From Paraburkholderia aromaticivorans (lineage in GTDB: Bacteria; Pseudomonadota; Gammaproteobacteria; Burkholderiales; Burkholderiaceae), in NCBI RefSeq assembly GCF_002278075.1, contig NZ_CP022989.1, forward strand, positions 2,170,001 through 2,234,000: a stretch of DNA of 64,000 nt. The letters are read 5' to 3'. The notes beneath the pieces were generated by a model that saw only the letters and a program-made list of their open reading frames with translations, had not been told where the DNA came from and ran no database searches. Both the position numbers and the translations under genes were made by a program. Positions 59,707 through 64,000 of the stretch are shown piece after piece; position 1 is the first letter of the stretch, and each line of letters starts with the position of its first letter.

Positions 59707-60464
59707 CGCGACGCCTCCGCGGTGGTGCCCGTGCCGCGCAGGTTCGGGCGCGAGGTGGACAGCAGCACGCCGATCGCCACGCCCGCGAATACCGCGCCCA
59801 GCAGCCCGAGCTTGTACGGCCACGCTTGCCAGAAGAAGGCCAGCGTCCCCGCGGTGACGGCGGCCGCGATGTAGCGCAACGCGACGAGTTGCGGCACGAC
59901 GATCGCGATGAAGGTGGCGACCATCGCGAAATCGAGTCCGAGCGATTGCAGCCCCGGAAACGCCGCGCCGAACAACAATCCGGCGACGGTCCAGAGTTGC
60001 CAGTTCAGGTACATGGCGAGACCCGCGCCGAAGAAGTAGTGCGGGCCGACCGTGCCGGGTTCCCGGTGCCGGTAATGCTCCCACGCGACCGCGAAGACTT
60101 CGTCCGTGAGCAGCGCGCCGAGCGCCCAGCGCCAGCGTGCCGACAGATGGGCCACGTGCGGTGCGAGCGTGGCGCTATACAGCACGTGACGCAAATTGAC
60201 CACGAGCGTGGTCGCCCAGATCACGGCGAAACTGGCGTGGCCGGCGATCAGGCCGAGTGCGATGAACTGCGCGGAACCGGCGAACACGACGAGCGACATC
60301 AACTGCCCGTGCCACAGGTGCAGCGGACCGGATGCGACGAGCGTGCCGTAAATGACGCCGAAAGGCGCCGCGCCGACCATCATCGGAATGATGTCGCGCG
60401 CGCCGGCGGTGAACTCTTTTAAATGCCCGTGGCTTGTGGGCTGGCTCGGGGTGGAATGGGTCAA
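59703..60464 (-). CDS. azlC: AzlC-family branched-chain amino acid exporter
   Basis: 253 residues from a TTG at 60464, chosen because AAGGAGG lies just before it; longer in-frame starts add a low-quality stretch. The AzlC motifs are FTAGARDIIPMMVGAAPFGVIYG, GSAQFIALGLI and LRHVLYSATLAPHV. Partner of AzlD. An AraC-type regulator lies upstream on the same strand. Confidence 0.9.
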   Translation of the reverse strand: MTHSTPSQPTSHGHLKEFTAGARDIIPMMVGAAPFGVIYGTLVASGPLHLWHGQLMSLVVFAGSAQFIALGLIAGHASFAVIWATTLVVNLRHVLYSATLAPHVAHLSARWRWALGALLTDEVFAVAWEHYRHREPGTVGPHYFFGAGLAMYLNWQLWTVAGLLFGAAFPGLQSLGLDFAMVATFIAIVVPQLVALRYIAAAVTAGTLAFFWQAWPYKLGLLGAVFAGVAIGVLLSTSRPNLRGTGTTAEASR

Positions 60465-60564
60465 TCTTGCCTCCTTGGTTCGGGAAGCATAGCGGGGCCG
60501 GCCGGGGCTTGTACATTCTTGCGGCCGGGCGCGGCTTGCCAGCAATGCAGGCGCGAACGCCGCT

Positions 60565-61395
60565 TCAGGCGCCTTGCCAGCGTCCGGGCGGCACGCCGAA
60601 CATGCGCCGGAAATGCCGCGTGAAATGGCTCTGATCCGTGAAGCCGCTGGCCGCCGCGACATCCGTAACGGATACGCCGGCGCGCAGTGGCGCGAGCGCG
60701 CGCTGCAAGCGCACCTGATTGCGCCATGCGTGCGGCGGCAGACCGGTTGTCTGGGTGAAAAGACGCGCCGCGTGGAATGGCGAGAGCCCGGCCGCCTGAG
60801 CCACTTCGGCGAGCGTGACGGGTTCGGCGAGCTCGCCCGTCAGGCGCTCCTGCATGAGCGCCACGCGTGGGTCGTCGGTGGCGAGGCGAGAGCGTTCCGG
60901 CCGCGTCTGCGAATAGCGCACCAGCAGCGTGGACAACGCGTCGAGCATGGCGGCCTCGGCGGCGAGCGCGTCGCCGCCGGCTTCCAGCAGGCGATGCGCG
61001 TGCGCCAGCCGCGCGGCCAGATCCGGATCGCGGATCACCCCGGGCGCAAACCACGGCAAGGCCTGCGGCTTGCCGCTGACTTCATTGGCGAGGGCGTGGA
61101 TGAAATCCACCGGCGCATACATCACGCGATACCGCCAGCCCGCCTCGACCGCCTTCGAGCCGGTGTGCAGCTCGCCGGGATTGATGATCGGCACGCTGCC
61201 GGCTTCGGCGACATAGTCGGAACCGAGATACCGATAACCCTCGGCGCCCGCGACGATCACCGGAATCGTGTACGCGTCGTGCCAATGCGGTGTGAACTCG
61301 TGATCGTGGTACTCGGCCGTGAGCAGGTCCGCGCCGGGCAGAAGCGGCGTGCGCCAGTAGCGGGCGGAATCCTGGAAGCGATGGGCGGTGGTCAT
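60565..61395 (-). CDS. AraC-family transcriptional regulator
   Basis: 276 residues. An N-terminal cupin effector-binding part (FTPHWHDAYTIPVIVAG) precedes a C-terminal double HTH (LAEVAQAAGLSPFHAARLF, DVAAASGFTDQSHFTRHFRR). It sits 100 bases before azlCD on the same strand and probably controls their expression. Start at the ATG at 61395. The 282 bases to the creA stop (61396-61677) hold no recognised gene. Confidence 0.92.
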   Translation of the reverse strand: MTTAHRFQDSARYWRTPLLPGADLLTAEYHDHEFTPHWHDAYTIPVIVAGAEGYRYLGSDYVAEAGSVPIINPGELHTGSKAVEAGWRYRVMYAPVDFIHALANEVSGKPQALPWFAPGVIRDPDLAARLAHAHRLLEAGGDALAAEAAMLDALSTLLVRYSQTRPERSRLATDDPRVALMQERLTGELAEPVTLAEVAQAAGLSPFHAARLFTQTTGLPPHAWRNQVRLQRALAPLRAGVSVTDVAAASGFTDQSHFTRHFRRMFGVPPGRWQGA

Positions 61396-61677
61396 GGCGA
61401 AGGTCCGGCAGGACCGGTCAGTGTAGCGCGTCGTGACCGGCGCTGCTTCATCGGCCGAGGCTCGCGCCGCGGATTCCGTCCGCTGCGCGATGGCGCGGTT
61501 TCTTACCGTAGCTCGCGGTCCCTCGCGGATGCGGCCGGTTTTTGAAGTAGCTTGCCAGCGCCGGGTGATGCACTGTCTCGTGTCGCTTCGCGCGGCTGGC
61601 TGATGCGGCTAATGCGGCTATGCGCCGGCTTCCCGCCATCGCATCGGCCGGCTGCGGTTTGCCGGAGGGCGGGGCGC

Positions 61678-62154
61678 TTACTTCAGCGGGATCGTTGTGC
61701 CGGCCGGCATCGGCACGGCACTCACGCTATTTTTCGCGCTACCGCTGACGACCCGATCGCTGTACGTGAGATACACCAGCGAGTTGCGCTTCGCGTCGAC
61801 CACCCGCACCACGTGCAGCGACTTGAAGATGAGCGACATACTCACCGAAAACACATCGGCCTGTTTTTTCACCGGGCCCGTGAAGTGGATTTCGCCGACC
61901 TGACGGCAGGCGATCGACGCTTCGGTGGGATCTTCCGCGATGCCGAGCGTCCCCTTGACGCCGCCGGTACGCGCCCGCGATACGTAGCAGGTCACGCCCT
62001 GAACTACCGGATCATCGTAGGCCTCGACGACCACGCGGTCCGAACCGGTGACATGGAAATTGGTATTGACGCTGCCGACTTCTTCGCTGTGTGCCGCGGG
62101 CAGCAGAAGCGCGGCAGTCGCCGCAAGCGCGATGCGCAACAGAGTGAGTTTCAT
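61678..62154 (-). CDS. creA: CreA family secreted protein
   Basis: 158 residues with a signal peptide (1-23, AAHS). It contains the CreA pattern: VNTNFHVTGSDRVVVEAYDDP, VTCYVSRARTGG, SIACRQVG and VSMSLIFKSLHVVRV. Two cysteines may form a disulfide. The role of CreA is unknown. Confidence 0.9.
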   Translation of the reverse strand: MKLTLLRIALAATAALLLPAAHSEEVGSVNTNFHVTGSDRVVVEAYDDPVVQGVTCYVSRARTGGVKGTLGIAEDPTEASIACRQVGEIHFTGPVKKQADVFSVSMSLIFKSLHVVRVVDAKRNSLVYLTYSDRVVSGSAKNSVSAVPMPAGTTIPLK

Positions 62155-62351
62155 GGGATCGCCAGAAATGGAGCGCCTGGGCTTGGCGCGGGATGCGTGC
62201 CGGAAACCGCCATCGTATAACGGCGAGCGGGTCATCGGGCTTTTGTGGATGAGCGCGGCGCGGCGCACCTGCCGCGCCTGGAATTGCGGCGCCAGGTGTT
62301 GAACAGGGGAGGGGAACCGGCGTAGGGAAATGGGACGCGCAAAAAGAAAAA

Positions 62352-62371
62352 GGCCCGCACGAATGCGGGCC
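62352..62371 (-). terminator. Terminator after the first tRNA-Asn gene
   Basis: On the minus strand an 8-bp stem (62352-62359 with 62364-62371) is followed by a T-rich tract. It ends the tRNA transcript. Confidence 0.75.
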
Positions 62372-62383
62372 TTTCAAATTTTT

Positions 62384-62459
62384 TGGCTCCTCGACCTGGG
62401 CTCGAACCAGGGACCTACGGATTAACAGTCCGGCGCTCTACCGACTGAGCTATCGAGGA
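62384..62459 (-). tRNA. tRNA-Asn (GTT)
   Basis: 76 bases including encoded CCA. TCCTCGA at the 5' end pairs with the 3' acceptor arm, the anticodon loop reads CTGTTAA and the T loop TTCGAGC is present. The sequence is identical to the second copy at 62537. Confidence 0.95.
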
Positions 62460-62500
62460 ACAGCAGTACAGCTTGATTAACTACAGCTTGATCTACATAA

Positions 62501-62525
62501 AAAAGCCCGTCTTGGTTAACGGGCT
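62501..62525 (-). terminator. Terminator between the two tRNA-Asn genes
   Basis: GCCCGT (62505-62510) pairs with ACGGGC (62519-62524), followed by a T-run on the minus strand. It makes the two tRNA genes separate units. Confidence 0.75.
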
Positions 62526-62536
62526 TTTGCAATTCT

Positions 62537-62612
62537 TGGCTCCTCGACCTGGGCTCGAACCAGGGACCTACGGATTAACAGTCCGGCGCTCTACCGACTG
62601 AGCTATCGAGGA
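62537..62612 (-). tRNA. tRNA-Asn (GTT), second copy
   Basis: Identical 76-base copy of the gene at 62384, with anticodon GTT and encoded CCA. Confidence 0.95.
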
Positions 62613-62727
62613 ACAGAACAACAACAGCAGAGAAACGAAATTGTAGGAGGAGCTTAAGCGGCTGTCAATACCCTGCGTTCATCTCGATTTCATTCGAATT
62701 CGGTTGCGTACGCGGGGGCGACGAGAC

Positions 62728-63051
62728 TCAACGCACGAGCAGCTCGAGCTTTTCCTTCACGTCCTTGAACTCGTCGGCTTCCGGCAGCGGTGCCTTGGTC
62801 TTGGTGATGCTCGGCCAGCTTTTCGCGAGATCGGCATTCAGTTCGATGAAGTTCTGCTGGTCGCCCGGCACGTCTTCTTCGGCATAAATGGCGTTCACCG
62901 GGCATTCGGCCACGCACACGGCGCAGTCGATGCATTCATCGGGGTCGATCGCGAGGAAGTTGGGACCTTCGCGAAAGCAGTCCACCGGGCACACATCGAC
63001 ACAGTCGGTATAGCGGCACTTGATGCAGCTTTCGGTCACAACGTGAGTCAT
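62728..63051 (-). CDS. fdxA: Ferredoxin FdxA (7Fe-8S)
   Basis: 107 residues. Two cluster sites: C9, C12 and C17 with CPVDC, then [12 protein letters not shown]. This is the pattern of [3Fe-4S][4Fe-4S] ferredoxins. The C-terminal ~40 residues are the typical extension of the FdxA type. It transfers electrons in the cytoplasm; its partner is not shown by the context. Confidence 0.94.
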   Translation of the reverse strand: MTHVVTESCIKCRYTDCVDVCPVDCFREGPNFLAIDPDECIDCAVCVAECPVNAIYAEEDVPGDQQNFIELNADLAKSWPSITKTKAPLPEADEFKDVKEKLELLVR

Positions 63052-63381
63052 TCAGGCAGCTCCTGCATGCGGTATCTGGGGAGGCGCAAACGCCAAAAGC
63101 GCTATTGTATCGTAACGTCAAGAGGCGCATGCAGCATCGCACCACGGCTTTTATATGTTTTCGTGATTAGTTTATGGCGCGCCCAGGGACACGCCCTTCG
63201 CCCCGCTCCAATGAGGCCTGCGTCGGGCGCGCGGCGCGAGAGCCCGGCGGCGCGCGGAGGCCGGCCGCATTCGGGTAACATGCGTGAGGTCGGCGCGCAC
63301 GGGGCGTGCCGTATGCACATGGTTGAGTCGGGCCTTTCGTGTCGGGCCTTCCGTTTTTCCTGCAGTCCAGTTCGCACCATC
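63052..63381. other. Intergenic region between divergent fdxA and pncB
   Basis: 330 bases between divergent genes, expected to hold both promoters. AT-rich stretches occur near 63100-63175. No operator or gene was recognised. Confidence 0.5.
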
Positions 63382-64000
63382 ATGATTATTACTTCGCTGC
63401 TCGACACCGATCTGTACAAGTTCACGATGATGCAAGTGGTGTTGCATCACTTTCCCGCGGCGAACGTCGAATACCGTTTCCGTTGCCGTACGCCGAATGT
63501 CGATCTCGTGCCGTATATCGGCGAGATTCGCGACGAAGTGCGCAAGCTCTGCCAGCTTCGCTTCACCGACGACGAACTCGACTACCTGCGCCGCATGCGC
63601 TTCATCAAGGGCGACTTCATCGAGTTTCTCGCGCTGTTCCATCTGAACGAGAAATACATTTCGATCGAACCATCGCCCAAGGGCAATGGCGAAATCGACA
63701 TCGAGATCAAGGGACCGTGGCTGCATACGATCCTGTTCGAGATTCCGATGCTCGCGATCGTCAACGAAGTGTACTTCCGCAATACCCAGCAAAAGCCGGA
63801 CTACAGCGAAGGGCGCGGCCGTCTGGTCGAGAAGATCAAGCTGCTCGGCGCGCGTCCGGAATTCGCCGACTGCAAGATCGCCGACTACGGCACGCGCCGC
63901 CGTTTCTCGAAGCAATGGCACGAGGAAGTGATCCTCAAGCTGAAAGAGGGGCTCGGCGAGCAGTTCGCCGGCACCAGCAACGTCTTCTACGCGATGAAGC
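63382..64000 (+). CDS. pncB: Nicotinate phosphoribosyltransferase, N-terminal part (partial)
   Basis: The first 206 residues, cut by the window end. They show the PncB start [21 protein letters not shown] and the catalytic-loop region [16 protein letters not shown]. PncB converts nicotinate to NaMN for NAD recycling. The ATG at 63382 gives the known N-terminus [12 protein letters not shown]. Confidence 0.95.
   Translation, partial: MIITSLLDTDLYKFTMMQVVLHHFPAANVEYRFRCRTPNVDLVPYIGEIRDEVRKLCQLRFTDDELDYLRRMRFIKGDFIEFLALFHLNEKYISIEPSPKGNGEIDIEIKGPWLHTILFEIPMLAIVNEVYFRNTQQKPDYSEGRGRLVEKIKLLGARPEFADCKIADYGTRRRFSKQWHEEVILKLKEGLGEQFAGTSNVFYAMK

Noticed and set aside
62384..62612. tRNA-Asn pair as an island attachment site
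   Set aside because: No integrase gene and no tRNA-end direct repeat beyond the second full gene copy were found; the flanking genes are ordinary.

Overview
The window is high-GC DNA from a beta-proteobacterium of the Burkholderiaceae, most likely Burkholderia or Paraburkholderia and a main chromosome. The basis is the gene content and order (hldD-comEA-cysM, rpsP-rimM-trmD-rplS, rsgA-M48 peptidase-orn-mog-darP-pmbA, folA/thyA) and the protein sequences as I recognise them; no database was searched. No insertion sequence, integrase, CRISPR array or rRNA was found.

Layout. 1-5 kb: the end of hldD, comEA, cysM, mltB, an HDAC-like deacetylase and a crotonase-fold protein. 5-13 kb: an alpha/beta hydrolase, the metNIQ methionine importer, etfBA and an acyl-CoA dehydrogenase. 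12.6-17.8 kb: dadA and a divergent lrp, a radical SAM gene behind a consensus LexA box, a TM2 protein and a sugar-dehydrogenase-like protein. 17.9-29.6 kb: housekeeping genes for ribosomes, RNA turnover and folate (rpsP, rimM, trmD, rplS, a Nudix hydrolase, rsgA, orn, mog, darP, pmbA, folA).

29.8-39.6 kb is the most interesting region. It is an eight-gene minus-strand operon that looks like a functional-amyloid (Fap) secretion locus. It has two secreted proteins with three GxxxxNxxxGxxNxQxN-type repeats each (FapB/FapC-like), a secreted C39 cysteine peptidase (FapD-like), a FapE-like protein, a coiled-coil plus beta-barrel outer-membrane protein (FapF-like), two further small secreted proteins and, as last gene, a sigma-54 enhancer-binding protein. 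A second, paralogous enhancer-binding protein (VpsR/BerB-like) is divergent from the operon. A well-formed sigma-54 promoter with an 18-bp perfect palindrome about 85 bp upstream lies before the first gene. The locus sits between folA and thyA, which are neighbours in many bacteria.

39.9-54.5 kb: thyA, a large FecR/DUF6600-type secreted protein with a Q/P/H-rich tail, an ArsR-like regulator, a 49-residue lipoprotein, an MFS transporter coupled to a GlxA-type regulator, a thioesterase, fumC, a phospholipase-D-type lipoprotein, a BASS transporter, a MATE exporter and an S4 protein. 54.8-64 kb: two small secreted lysine-rich proteins, a UvrD-family helicase behind a probable LexA box, a hypothetical protein, an AraC regulator with azlCD, creA, two identical tRNA-Asn genes, fdxA and the start of pncB.

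Most genes are ordinary and complete. Regulation visible in the sequence includes many intrinsic terminators, two LexA-type boxes, a TetR-type palindrome before etfBA and the sigma-54 control region of the Fap-like locus.
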